A DNA stretch of 64,000 nt from Paracoccus indicus. Its GTDB lineage: Bacteria > Pseudomonadota > Alphaproteobacteria > Rhodobacterales > Rhodobacteraceae. The notes below the pieces were generated by a model. It saw nothing but the letters and a program-made list of their open reading frames with translations, searched no databases and was not told where the DNA came from. The DNA lies in assembly GCF_003056335.1 (NCBI RefSeq), contig NZ_PYWA01000006.1:248001-312000 (forward strand), in the 5' to 3' direction. Below, piece by piece: positions 25,518 through 34,191 of the stretch (its first letter is position 1; the number at the start of each line of letters is the position of its first letter). Position numbers and translations under genes: made by a program.

Positions 25518-26510
25518 ATGATGCAGAAACAGGGCAAGGCATGCTGCGGCGCGGGTCGCGGCGATCGCGACACGGCACCCGAGGGTCGCGATGCGATGTT
25601 CCTGGCCGCAGCGCGGGCCGTGCCGCGGGCCTCGGACCGGGAACGGGCCGCCCTGCGGGCCCGCCTGGTCGCCATTCCCGGCGGCATCTTCGAGATGGGC
25701 GCCCGCAAGTCCCGTTTTGCCACCGACTTGGACGCGCCCCGGCGCAAGGTCAAGCTGTCGCCCTTCCTGATCTCGGCCACGTCGGTGACGAATGCCGAAT
25801 ATGCCCGGTTCACGGAAGCGACCGGTTATCGCACGGTCGCCGAGCGCGAGGGCTGGAGCTTCGTGTTCCACCTGCTTCTGGAGGATGTCGCGGCATGGCC
25901 GGTCAGCCCGCCCGGCCTGCCGTGGTGGCGCCGCGTCGATGGCGCCTGCTGGTCGTCTCCCGAGGGGCCGGGGTCGGACATCTGCGGGCGCGAGGATCAC
26001 CCTGCCGTGCATATCGCCTGGTATGACGCGCTGGCCTATTGCCAGTGGTCGGGGCTGCAATTGCCAAGCGAGGCGCAGTGGGAACGCGCCGCCCGCGGCG
26101 GGCGGGCGCGGCGGAAATTCCCATGGGGCGATGAGCTGATGCCTGGCGGCGCCCATGCGATGAACATCTTCCAGGGCCATTTCCCGACCCACAATACCGC
26201 CGAGGACGGCTGGCAGGGCACCGCACCGGTACGGGCCTTCGCACCTAATGATTACGGGCTCTACAACATGACAGGCAATGTTTGGGAATGGGCCGCCGAC
26301 CGCTTTGGTCCCCTGCCCAAGGGCGACCGTCTGCCGCCGCTGGACCCGGTTTATGACGACGACAGCCCGGGCGCCGCACGCGCACAGCGTGGCGGATCAT
26401 ATCTCTGCCATGACAGCTATTGCGACCGCTACCACGTCCACTCCCGCACCCGGAACGACCCTGACAGCTCAACGGGAAATTGCGGTTTCCGCATCGTGGC
26501 AGAGCTCTGA
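25518..26510 (+). CDS. Formylglycine-generating enzyme (SUMF1-type)
   Basis: A 330-residue aerobic FGE. It converts the Cys of the C-x-P-x-R motif of sulfatases into formylglycine. The active-site pair is intact: Cys297 and Cys302 in GGSYLCHDSYCDRYHVHSR, which matches the core of human SUMF1. Other family landmarks include PGGIFEMGA, TNAEYARFTEATGY, AYCQWSGLQLPSEAQWERAARGG and NVWEWAADRF. FGE binds copper(I) through the two cysteines. It is 15 bp after the ClC gene and about 5 kb from the sulfatase, its probable substrate. The N-terminal CCGAG cluster is unusual but common in bacterial homologs. AAGGGG precedes the ATG. Confidence 0.93.
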   Translation: MMQKQGKACCGAGRGDRDTAPEGRDAMFLAAARAVPRASDRERAALRARLVAIPGGIFEMGARKSRFATDLDAPRRKVKLSPFLISATSVTNAEYARFTEATGYRTVAEREGWSFVFHLLLEDVAAWPVSPPGLPWWRRVDGACWSSPEGPGSDICGREDHPAVHIAWYDALAYCQWSGLQLPSEAQWERAARGGRARRKFPWGDELMPGGAHAMNIFQGHFPTHNTAEDGWQGTAPVRAFAPNDYGLYNMTGNVWEWAADRFGPLPKGDRLPPLDPVYDDDSPGAARAQRGGSYLCHDSYCDRYHVHSRTRNDPDSSTGNCGFRIVAEL

Positions 26511-26714
26511 GCGCTGGCTACAGTCTTCGTTTGTGCGGAATAGTCCGCGCATCTTTTCATTGTTTGCGACAATTGATTGCCGCCGTTCTAAACCGCGCTC
26601 CAGAATTAGGGCACGACTGCCATTGGTTCAACGGAATGCCCGGACGAGAGCATGGACAATCGACCACATGGCCGCTTTGTCGGCAGAGGTGTCAGCCGTG
26701 GCTGGCTGGACCTT

Positions 26715-26860
26715 CATCGCCTGCCATCCCCTTTGTCGCAGCAAGACGTGGACACGCCAGTAGCCGTAGCGCCCCCGCGTTTCGCAGATTTCCTTGATCC
26801 GTCGCGCGTCGGCCGCCTCATCGGTGCGCCGGGACTTGTAGTGGAACGTGGAGGTGTCGA
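26715..26860 (-). pseudogene. IS3-family orfB fragment
   Basis: The minus strand encodes STFHYKSRRTDEAADARRIK then RGRYGYWRVHVLLRQRGW, the HTH_21 part of IS3-type OrfB transposases. No catalytic core follows; a degraded WSI..ALV..AFR trace to 26640 may be what is left of the first catalytic Asp region. Ends are approximate. Confidence 0.65.
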
Positions 26861-27174
26861 ACCGCAGGGCCCGGTCGTCATGACTGCTCGGACCGTGTAT
26901 GGATGGCCCCCTGGCAAGAGCTTTGTTTGATCTGGCATCTGGTCGGTCGCGGCCATGTATACGGCGTCTAAGATGCAGCAAGTTTACAGCTGCGCGCCCT
27001 GATGAAGTCAGCCGGCGGTCGGGTCCCGATTAATGGCACGCGCTCGGAGGCGCTCCGGTCCGAACTGGGTGTCCCGTTCCGCTGTGTTACCGTCGCTTTG
27101 CCATCACCTTACACTGCGCCGCACCATCTTAAAGCCTTGCCGGTCCGATACCGACGCGGCTGGTCTCTTGCATT

Positions 27175-27505
27175 TCAGGCTGAGGTGGCTCGGTAACTGC
27201 CGCCACGGGCAATCAGCGCCCAGATTGTTCGGGCCATGCGGTTGGCCGGCGCTACGGCGACCACCTTCACCGGATTGCGGACAAGCATCCGGTCGAGCCA
27301 ATCGGGTGCATGTCCTGACGAACCCTCTCGACACCCTCGCCGCGCGCTGATCTGGTCCATGGCGCCGAGGTCGAGCAGCCTGCGCAGGTATCGATTACCG
27401 GCTTTGGATATTCGTCCGAGCTTTTCCTTCCCGCCGCTGGAATGTGCCTGCGGCGTGAGGCCGAGCCATGCTGCGTAGTCACGCGAAGGGCGGAAAGCGG
27501 ACTTG
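27175..27505 (-). pseudogene. IS110-family transposase, C-terminal remnant
   Basis: A continuous frame gives AFRPSRDYAAWLGLTPQ, SSGGKEKLGRISKAGNRYLR and NPVKVVAVAPANRMARTIWA, ending at a TGA at 27177-27175. This is the Transposase_20 domain and tail of IS110-type transposases. The N-terminal DEDD domain is missing here; a separate IS110 N-terminal remnant on the same strand lies at 37.7-38.2 kb. Confidence 0.75.
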
Positions 27506-28022
27506 CGGCAGTGCAGCGAACTGCCGTCCTCAAGAAGCGAAAGCGGCCATTCGGCTTCGGTGCGGTCTTACAGACGCCTGACCCGACGCGAAGGGCGGCT
27601 TCCAAACCGTTACCGCCGGCGCGAGATATCACAGTCGAATGTTGGAAGCGGACATTCAGCCGAAGCCCCAAAGTTAGCCCCGAGAGGACGATGACCGCGC
27701 GCGAATGCTGGAAATGAGTTGGGCGCGGCGCGTTGCGGACTGTCCGACGGCCTTAGCATTCCGATCTCTGTCTCGGCTTGGGACAGCTACGAGTACCACA
27801 CCGAGGCCACCACTCTGATCTTCAATCGCGCATCAGAGAGCCTGCGCTGCGCTGCTCCGGGACCGGACCCAAACGGTTGGGAACGGCTGCACCTCTCAGC
27901 AGTTGATGCGAGCAGATATGTTGCGGCAGAGATCCAGCGAGGGACCCAATGGCAATGGCCGAACGGAAAAGACGTGCCGCAGATAAGGCACGCCCAAGAC
28001 GCGCCGCCGTGGCGAACGCCTG
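27506..28022. other. Gene-free stretch with decayed repeat sequence
   Basis: About 500 bp with no supported gene. It contains several copies of a short element of the type AAGCGG(A/C)CATTC (near 27541 and 27647), a motif that turns up in several non-coding parts of this window. Confidence 0.4.
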
Positions 28023-29339
28023 ATGATGTCGCTGCCGAAGCTGCACGCGGTCCGCGCGATCTGGGACGGGGTCAGGACAAGCCTATGGTTTCTGCCGGCG
28101 ATACTTGGCGCGATGGCACCGATACTGGCGTTTTCTGCACGATACCTCGATACCTTGCTTGGCAGTGAACCGCAAGAAGGGAACCCGAGGTGGATTTACC
28201 AAGGCGGGCCCGACCAGGCACGCGAGATTGTCGCAACGATCCTGTCGGCGATCGGCACCATGACCAGCTTGGTCTTTTCGATCACAATGGTGGTATTGAC
28301 GCTGGCCGCTGGACAATTCGGGCCGCGCCTCGTTCGAAATTTCATGGCGCGGCGTCTGACGCAGCTTGTTCTTGGCACATTTGTCCTGACAATTCTTTAT
28401 GCACTCCTGCTGCTGTCGGCGCTTGGGGTGGAGCAGAAAGAAGGGACCTTTCCCTCGGTCACTCTGGCCGTCGGGCTGGCCGCGCTTTGCCTTGGGTTGC
28501 TGGTGGTGTTCATCCATCATTTGGCGACCTCGATCATGTCCGAATCGTTGATCGAGGCGGTTGGAGGCGAGCTGGACGACGGAGTGGCCAAGCTGGACCT
28601 GGCCGAAGCAGACCAGCATTGCAGCGACGACCTGCCGCGAGATTTCAGCCAGCGAGCGGCCTTTTTCGGGATAGATGATTTTGGCTATGTCCAATCCATC
28701 GAGATCGACCACATCCTAAAATCCTCTCGTCAGGCAGACGTCTTGATCGGGCTGGAGTTGCGGGCAGGCGATTTCGTTATCGCGAACGGCCGGGGGTTTG
28801 GGATCTATCCAGCGGAACGCTCGTCGCAGGCGCTGGCGGAGCAAATCCGCGCCGCGATCATGCTTGGACCGCATCGCACTCCGGTTCAAGATCTGGAATT
28901 TCCGATCCGCCACTTGGTCGAGATCGCCGTCCGCGCCCTCTCGCCCGGGATCAACGATCCCTACACGGCTGTCTCGGTGATCCACCGCTTGTCGGCAGCT
29001 TGGCCGCAGCTGATGAAGCGCGAGGTGCCCACAGGTGCCTATCACGACGAGGACGGGCAACTGCGCCTGGTCGGTCCCAGCATTGACCATGCAGGCCTGA
29101 TGAACGCTGCGTTCAGCCAGATCCGGCAGGCGGGTGCGGGCATGCCGCTGGTGCTGATCAACCTGCTGAAGACATTTCGCAGCATGGCCCCGTGCACGCG
29201 TAGTGCGGCACAGCGCGATGCTCTTGCGGCCGAAATCGAGGCGGTCATGGAAGATGCACGGCGCGAGATCCCCAATGTGGCAGACCTTCGCAACATTGAG
29301 AACCATGCAAAGCACGCCCTCTCGGCGCTGCAAACGTGA
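28023..29339 (+). CDS. DUF2254 family membrane protein
   Basis: A 438-residue protein. The N-terminal 160 residues hold four membrane helices (FLPAILGAMAPILAFSARYL; IGTMTSLVFSITMVVLTLAA; LTQLVLGTFVLTILYALLLL; GLAALCLGLLVVFIHHLA), followed by a large soluble domain with RALSPGINDPYTAVSVIHRL, the family's most conserved motif. DUF2254 proteins are widespread but uncharacterised. ATG 28023 is doubled by an ATG at 28026; the ribosome site is weak. It stands alone between IS debris and the Lrp/LysE pair. Confidence 0.8.
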   Translation: MMSLPKLHAVRAIWDGVRTSLWFLPAILGAMAPILAFSARYLDTLLGSEPQEGNPRWIYQGGPDQAREIVATILSAIGTMTSLVFSITMVVLTLAAGQFGPRLVRNFMARRLTQLVLGTFVLTILYALLLLSALGVEQKEGTFPSVTLAVGLAALCLGLLVVFIHHLATSIMSESLIEAVGGELDDGVAKLDLAEADQHCSDDLPRDFSQRAAFFGIDDFGYVQSIEIDHILKSSRQADVLIGLELRAGDFVIANGRGFGIYPAERSSQALAEQIRAAIMLGPHRTPVQDLEFPIRHLVEIAVRALSPGINDPYTAVSVIHRLSAAWPQLMKREVPTGAYHDEDGQLRLVGPSIDHAGLMNAAFSQIRQAGAGMPLVLINLLKTFRSMAPCTRSAAQRDALAAEIEAVMEDARREIPNVADLRNIENHAKHALSALQT

Positions 29340-29660
29340 TGCCCCTTTGCCAATCTTAAGTCAAAGAGTGGCCAGTTGTGCGAAGCTTCAGGAATCGAAA
29401 AGGGGCAACGGCAGAATCGTCCAATTGTCCCGACCTTGCTCGGACCATTTTGCTACACCGGGCGCCAACGACTTCTCTGAGGAAGCTGCAGGCTGCAGCT
29501 TGTGACGCCTGACTACCTGTAATGGGCCGATAGGGCGGGTCGGACGCTCCCGCGCCTCCGGCCGTCGCGCGAATCGCCATATTGACCCGAAGAGCCCTTC
29601 TGCGACATTCGGCAGCCCCTGCTTGCAAACGCCCGAGCTACACCGGCTCGCACGTTCAGA
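29340..29660. other. Gene-free stretch between DUF2254 and lrp
   Basis: About 320 bp between two converging genes. No recognised feature; no convincing terminator hairpin with a T-run. Confidence 0.35.
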
Positions 29661-30107
29661 TCATGTGGCGCGTTCATCCTTTGGTGATCCCATCACGATG
29701 TGGGATGTGATCGCATGGACATGGGATTGGGTGCCCAAGACCTCTGTGTGAAAGCGCTTGTATTCCAAGAGATCAGCGCTCTCGACACGAAGGATATACT
29801 CGAAAGCTCCTGCGATGTTGTGGCACTCGACGACTTCGGGCGCGACTGACATAGCGCGCTCAAAGCCCTCCTGTGCCGCCTTGGTATGGGAGGACAGGCC
29901 GACCATGACGTAAGCGGAAAAACCTCGGCCCATCCGCTCCGGGTTGGTCACAACCCTATAGCCCCAGATCACTCCTGATCGTTCGAGTTCCTGAACCCGC
30001 CTCAGGCAGGCCGAGGGAGACAGACCGACCCGGTCAGCCAGAGCAACATTGCTGATCCGGCCGTCACGCCGCAGTTCGCGCAATATTTTATGGTTTGTAG
30101 TGTCCAT
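29661..30107 (-). CDS. Lrp/AsnC-family regulator
   Basis: A 148-residue feast/famine regulator. The N-terminal helix-turn-helix (DGRISNVALADRVGLSPSACLRRVQELERSGVI) is followed by an RAM ligand-binding domain (GFSAYVMVGL, VVECHNIAGAFEYILRVES). It is divergent from a LysE-type exporter, the standard pairing in which the regulator senses an amino acid and switches on the exporter. Start 30107 gives the normal family beginning (MDTTNHKILREL); an ATG at 30128 is also open. A TATTGC inverted repeat lies between the two genes. Confidence 0.88.
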   Translation of the reverse strand: MDTTNHKILRELRRDGRISNVALADRVGLSPSACLRRVQELERSGVIWGYRVVTNPERMGRGFSAYVMVGLSSHTKAAQEGFERAMSVAPEVVECHNIAGAFEYILRVESADLLEYKRFHTEVLGTQSHVHAITSHIVMGSPKDERAT

Positions 30108-30180
30108 GAGCCGACAATCGTTGTGCATATTAAGACAAAGATAGATTAACAGACGATATATTGCGACCTCCTTCCGCTAT

Positions 30181-30198
30181 TATTGCGCTCAAGCAATA
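30181..30198. promoter_or_regulatory. Candidate Lrp operator
   Basis: TATTGC-6 bp-GCAATA, a perfect-armed inverted repeat 16 bp upstream of the exporter start. A further TATTGC half-site lies at 30159. Position suggests it is bound by the divergent Lrp-type protein. Confidence 0.5.
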
Positions 30199-30213
30199 TT
30201 CGGAGCACCACAC

Positions 30214-30813
30214 ATGAGTTTCGCTATCATGACCGCCCTTCTGGGCTTCGCGTTTGTCGCGACCGTCACGCCTGGCCCCAACAACCTGATGTTGATGGCG
30301 TCCGGTGCAAACTTCGGCTTCCGCCGGACCTTGCCGCACATGCTAGGCATCGTCGGAGGCGTGTCGGTCATGGCGTTTCTTGTGGGTGCAGGGCTGATGG
30401 CGCTGTTCGACATACTGCCCGCCCTGAACCTGGTGCTGAAGGTCGTCTCCGTCGGCTACCTGCTTTGGCTCGCATTCAAGATCGCCACGGCCGCATCGGT
30501 GGAGGAGCGGGACGCAGACAGCCGTCCCATGACATTTCTCCAGGCGGCCACTTTCCAGTGGGTGAACCCAAAAGCCTGGGCCATGTGTCTGTCTGCCGTT
30601 ACGCTCTACGCGCCCGACCGGTCACTGCTGTCGGTTGCCATCGTGGCAGGTGCGTTCGCACTCGTCAGCTTTCCGGCGATTTCGGTCTGGGCATGGCTTG
30701 GGACCGTGGTCCGGCAATGGCTGTCAAACGCGACCCGGCTTCGGGTCTTCAATATCACCATGGCAGCTTTGCTAGTGGTGTCGCTCTATCCCGTGCTCGG
30801 TCTCGGTACATGA
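30214..30813 (+). CDS. LysE/RhtB-family amino acid exporter
   Basis: A 199-residue inner-membrane protein with six hydrophobic segments. The LysE family signature TPGPNNLMLMASGANFGFR lies near residue 20, and FQWVNPKAWAMCLSA is the second conserved block. Members export amino acids such as lysine, threonine or homoserine lactone analogues; the specificity cannot be assigned. Divergent from the Lrp gene, which likely controls it. Confidence 0.87.
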   Translation: MSFAIMTALLGFAFVATVTPGPNNLMLMASGANFGFRRTLPHMLGIVGGVSVMAFLVGAGLMALFDILPALNLVLKVVSVGYLLWLAFKIATAASVEERDADSRPMTFLQAATFQWVNPKAWAMCLSAVTLYAPDRSLLSVAIVAGAFALVSFPAISVWAWLGTVVRQWLSNATRLRVFNITMAALLVVSLYPVLGLGT

Positions 30814-30912
30814 ACCATAGCGTTGCCAGTCTCGGTTCCGAAGTGCGATCGAACTGACTGTGGTATTGGGGTCCATTTCGTCTCCATGGCAGATTGTGCC
30901 ATCTTGCTTCCG

Positions 30913-30959
30913 CTGCGCCAAGGCAAGAACGTCTGCTTTGGAGAAGCTGCAAGGCAGCA
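30913..30959. repeat. Dispersed non-coding repeat, type 1 copy a
   Basis: About 47 bp with the core GAACGTCTGCT. Matches 32983-33028 with scattered substitutions: both have CTGCGCC, then GAACGTCTGCT, then GAAGC-GCA and end in AGCA. It lies in non-coding DNA just after the LysE gene. Confidence 0.5.
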
Positions 30960-31023
30960 TCGGTCGTGCGTCTAGCGGCAGCTTTGGGCCGACCGGGGTT
31001 GAATGCCCCGGGCGGTAGGATGG

Positions 31024-31656
31024 CTACAGGTCTATCGCTTCTGATAGCGACAGCGCGTCCTCGATATCGACCCCGAGATAGCGCACGGTGCTGTCCATCT
31101 TCGTGTAGCCGAGCAACAGTTGAACAGCACGCAGGTTTCCCGTCTTCTTGTAGATCTGGGCAACCTTGGTGCGCCTCATTGAATGGGTACCGTAGGCGCT
31201 CGGCTCCAGACCAGGCGACACGACCCAGCCCCGGACGATCCGGGCATACTGCCGTGTCGACAGGTGCGCGCTCCAGTGGATCCGGCTTGGCCACAAGAAC
31301 TCGAGGCCGATCATCTCGGGGTTCCGGATCCAGCGGTCCAAGGATTGGCGCGTCGTATCGGTAATCTCGAACCGGACGGGTTTTCCTGTTTTGCTCTGGA
31401 TCATCGAGGCGCGCTCCTTCACGTGCCCTGCGGCGAAAACATCTTGGACCCTCAGGGCCACGAGGTCGCACCCGCGGAGCTTGCTGTCGATCGCCATGTT
31501 GAACAGCGCGAGGTCGCGGGGATTGCCTGCCATTTCAAGCCGGAACCGGATCGACCATACATGTCGCGGAAGAAGCGGCCGCTTCCGACCGACGATGCGG
31601 CCCTTATTACAACTGACGCGGGCAGGCCTGACGGCGGGAAGAAAATCGATGGACAT
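31024..31656 (-). CDS. Tyrosine recombinase/integrase (compact)
   Basis: A 210-residue tyrosine recombinase catalytic domain. Visible active-site parts are the first Arg (DSKLRGCDLVALRV), the Lys hairpin (SKTGKPVRFEI), H-x-x-R (GTHSMRRTK) and the nucleophile Tyr (STVRYLGVD). The second His expected in LLLGHTK is Tyr here (LLLGYTK), an unusual substitution at a catalytic position. There is no N-terminal arm-binding domain, as in the small integrases common on alphaproteobacterial plasmids. AAAGGAGGTG precedes ATG 31656 and fixes the start. Confidence 0.85.
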   Translation of the reverse strand: MSIDFLPAVRPARVSCNKGRIVGRKRPLLPRHVWSIRFRLEMAGNPRDLALFNMAIDSKLRGCDLVALRVQDVFAAGHVKERASMIQSKTGKPVRFEITDTTRQSLDRWIRNPEMIGLEFLWPSRIHWSAHLSTRQYARIVRGWVVSPGLEPSAYGTHSMRRTKVAQIYKKTGNLRAVQLLLGYTKMDSTVRYLGVDIEDALSLSEAIDL

Positions 31657-32105
31657 GGTGACACCTCCTTTCCGTCATGCCCGCCCTTCTTCGATAGTGT
31701 CGACAAAGCAAGCATATCATTCCGATGGTTCGGCATCTGCGCCCAAGCCGGCACCAGGAGCGGACGTATACCGAGTGAAGGAGGCCCAACGACTTCCGGT
31801 GGCAAGGGCGGCAGCATCGACGTGAAGAGCCCACAGCAACTGACGCTGCACACTGCTGGAATGTCGGCTTTGCTCGCGCTGGCTTGCTATGTTGCGGTAT
31901 GCCGGTTGACGTCTCTAAACTTGAAGACAAGTCACGACGAATGCTCGAGGTAATTCGCCTCGCGCAATGGAGATTTTATGAAAGAGCCCCGGGCATAACG
32001 CCCGTTCCCAGTGAAGGAAATTCGGGAACACTAACAAAAATGGACACACTCACGCGCCATGCTGAGTGGTCTGTTTCTGTACTTTCATAAGATCGAGACA
32101 TCCCA
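31657..32105. other. Gene-free stretch with diverged repeats
   Basis: About 450 bp. Contains a copy of a non-coding repeat at 31801-31837, and the promoter region of the yjhX-type gene in the AT-rich last 120 bp. No supported gene. Confidence 0.4.
31801..31837. repeat. Dispersed non-coding repeat, type 2 copy a
   Basis: Shares the run ATCGACGT-AAGAGCCCA-AGC, preceded by a GGCA-rich stretch, with 33096-33134. The match is about 80 percent over 37 bp by eye. Confidence 0.5.
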
Positions 32106-32363
32106 ATGAACATCTCGAAGCACGAGCAACGTGTTTTGCATGAACTCGCCCTTGGCGGCGAGATCAAATTCATGCGCGCTGACAATCGCAAGGTGAAATC
32201 CGTCCAGTGCTTCACCCGTGACGGTTTCGCCTTCCCGGCTTGTACCTTGGACGTATTCACCCGGCTCAAGGACAAACGCTTCATCAAATCCCTCCAGGGC
32301 GGTTCGTACCGCATCACCAAACTGGGCAATACATCCGTACGTGCCCAAATGAACCAACGATAA
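32106..32363 (+). CDS. yjhX: YjhX-family toxin
   Basis: An 85-residue protein of the YjhX (UPF0386) family, which in E. coli is a toxin paired with the acetyltransferase YjhQ. The family sequence is clear: MNISKHEQRVLHELALGGEI, CFTRDGFAFPACTLDVFTRLK, SYRITKLGNTSVRAQ. It has a winged-helix look. Here it is followed 24 bp downstream by a GNAT-family gene, giving the same toxin-GNAT order as yjhX-yjhQ. It probably helps keep the plasmid. Target and mechanism are not established for the family. Confidence 0.85.
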   Translation: MNISKHEQRVLHELALGGEIKFMRADNRKVKSVQCFTRDGFAFPACTLDVFTRLKDKRFIKSLQGGSYRITKLGNTSVRAQMNQR

Positions 32364-32387
32364 ACCAAAGCAGAAAGGCAGTTTTCC

Positions 32388-32894
32388 ATGAAAACGCCAC
32401 ACCAGATCCAATTCGAAGCCTTCGCCGCTGCCGGGGGGCTGTATGATGAACGTCATGCCAAGTTGTACGCCGACCTTGCGGATGACCTGATCGAGGATGG
32501 TAGTTTTTCCATCCTGTATGAAGGTGTCGCGCATGCATGCTACACACCAATCACAATCGACAAGGCATCGCATCTGAAATGCCATGTTCTCGCCCCATTG
32601 GCGGTACTGCCAGACTATCAAAGAAAGGGCTATGCAACGCGCCCCAGGGAAGAAGCGGAAAAGCAGCTTGATGCCGACGTAATCTTCGTCATGGGGGAGC
32701 CGTTCCACTATGCAAACCGCTACAATGCACCCCACAAAGTCTTGCCGCCCGTGAGGACGCAAGCACCTCTCGAATGTTGGTTTGCGCGCGAGCTGACTCC
32801 GGGAGCATTGGACGGCGTCGGCGACTCCACATCCAACATATCCGGCCCCTATGCCGCGCCACTCATGTGGGGGCATCCGAGCGAGCAAGTGTAA
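32388..32894 (+). CDS. GNAT-family acetyltransferase, likely YjhQ-type antitoxin
   Basis: A 168-residue GNAT protein. The acetyl-CoA-binding region is LAPLAVLPDYQRKGYATR, though the usual Q-x-x-G-x-G/A loop is followed by PREEAEKQ rather than the normal helix, and later VIFVMGEPFHYANRYN replaces the usual glycine-phenylalanine motif. It directly follows yjhX; in E. coli the equivalent YjhQ acts as antitoxin. Some drift is visible, so activity as an enzyme is uncertain. Confidence 0.65.
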   Translation: MKTPHQIQFEAFAAAGGLYDERHAKLYADLADDLIEDGSFSILYEGVAHACYTPITIDKASHLKCHVLAPLAVLPDYQRKGYATRPREEAEKQLDADVIFVMGEPFHYANRYNAPHKVLPPVRTQAPLECWFARELTPGALDGVGDSTSNISGPYAAPLMWGHPSEQV

Positions 32895-32939
32895 GGGCTG
32901 AAGCTCAATCAACCAGCCATTCTGCGTGGTTTGCCTAAT

Positions 32940-32967
32940 GGCTGGTTTGTCCCGCAGAGCAGACTGT
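32940..32967. repeat. Dispersed non-coding repeat, type 3 copy a
   Basis: A 28-bp segment matching 34941-34968 at 25 of 28 positions, including an unbroken GTTTGTCCCGCA. Both copies follow directly after a gene's 3' end. Confidence 0.6.
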
Positions 32968-32982
32968 GACCTGTCGATCTCA

Positions 32983-33028
32983 CTGCGCCGGGCATGAACG
33001 TCTGCTCTCGGGAAGCCGCACGGTAGCA
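32983..33028. repeat. Dispersed non-coding repeat, type 1 copy b
   Basis: Second copy of the GAACGTCTGCT-containing repeat also found at 30913-30959. Confidence 0.5.
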
Positions 33029-33095
33029 AAAATACCGTCCCTACCGATCGCAATGGGCCGAGTGCGCTGGTCAGGGGCTGCCCAGGACCGTTGCC

Positions 33096-33134
33096 GGCAC
33101 CAAGGCCGGCAAATCGACGTTAAGAGCCCAAAGC
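33096..33134. repeat. Dispersed non-coding repeat, type 2 copy b
   Basis: Second copy of the ATCGACGT-AAGAGCCCA repeat also found at 31801-31837. Types 3, 1 and 2 follow one another here, suggesting they are parts of one longer repeat of about 200 bp. Confidence 0.5.
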
Positions 33135-33169
33135 GACCATCGCTCTGAAACCTGTAATACCGCTGGAGC

Positions 33170-34114
33170 TCAAGGTGCCGGGGTGACAGCTTTCGCACGC
33201 GTTTCGGCACTCGGCGAATGCCCGAAAGTTCGCAGAAACGCTTGGGAAAACGCGCTTTGCGACTGATACCCAACCTCATGGGCAACGTCGGCGACAGAGG
33301 CTTCGTCCTGAAGCAATCGTCCGCGTGCGAGTGTCAGGCGCCAAGAGCGCAAATACGATAGTGGCGGCAGACCGATGCGACGACTGAATTCCGCCGAAAA
33401 CGCGGCCCGAGACATTCCGGCGACAGCCGCTATATCAGCCACGGTCCAGGCGCGCGCGACATCTGCGTGCAGGGCCTTCAGGGCCCTGCCAATCCTAGGA
33501 TCGGACAGCGCGCCGAACCATCCGAATTGAGAAGGTCCGGCCTGCTTGGCATGGGCGCGAAATGTCTCGACCAGAAGAAGGTCTGCCAAGCGTGCGCCCA
33601 CTATCGTGGAACCGATCGCAGCTCGCCCGATCTCCTGCGACATGAGCGACAGGACGGTCGAAATGGCTTCGGCCCCTGCGGTGTGGCGCTGAACAGGGAT
33701 GAAGTCCGGCAGCATGTTCAACAGGAAATCGGCGTTCGGCCCTGAAAAGGTGACCGTTCCGCCGATCGAAACCACCTCATCTCCGCCGAGGCGGACAAAG
33801 TCCCGACGGGGACTTTCAAAGAGGTGCTGGCCGTCCTCTGGCGGCAGCATTGGGTCACTGGAAACGGCATAGCCCGAGCTCCCGATCAGGCAGACATCCC
33901 CGGCCTGCATCGGGTGCGGCGCCCGTCCTTCCGTCTGCATCCAGCACATTCCTCGCAGCACGGCCACGAATTTCAACCGGTCCAGTGCCGGGAACGACAG
34001 CGCCCAGTCCCCAGAAGCCTCCAAGCGGGTCTGCCGTATCACGCGGGCACCAAGCACCTCAAGAACGTCGGACAGCGGATCGGGCTGAAAGTTGGACGAT
34101 TGCGACAAAATCAT
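33170..34114 (-). CDS. AraC-family regulator with cupin sensor
   Basis: A 314-residue regulator. The N-terminal 190 residues form a cupin-type sensor (LKFVAVLRGMCWMQTEGR, MQAGDVCLIGSSGYAV), and the C-terminal 100 residues form the double helix-turn-helix of AraC proteins (WTVADIAAVAGMSRAAFSAEFSRRIG; ASVADVAHEVGYQSQSAFSQAF). It is divergent from a short-chain dehydrogenase gene 77 bp away, which it probably controls; this AraC/SDR pairing is common in proteobacteria and often linked to reactive electrophile or alcohol metabolism. Confidence 0.87.
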   Translation of the reverse strand: MILSQSSNFQPDPLSDVLEVLGARVIRQTRLEASGDWALSFPALDRLKFVAVLRGMCWMQTEGRAPHPMQAGDVCLIGSSGYAVSSDPMLPPEDGQHLFESPRRDFVRLGGDEVVSIGGTVTFSGPNADFLLNMLPDFIPVQRHTAGAEAISTVLSLMSQEIGRAAIGSTIVGARLADLLLVETFRAHAKQAGPSQFGWFGALSDPRIGRALKALHADVARAWTVADIAAVAGMSRAAFSAEFSRRIGLPPLSYLRSWRLTLARGRLLQDEASVADVAHEVGYQSQSAFSQAFLRTFGHSPSAETRAKAVTPAP

Positions 34115-34191
34115 GGACCTCTCGACATCGTTCTTCTTGTGAAGGGGCTATAAATCCGTGGCAAGGGAAACTGACCGAAGGACCGCAACTC

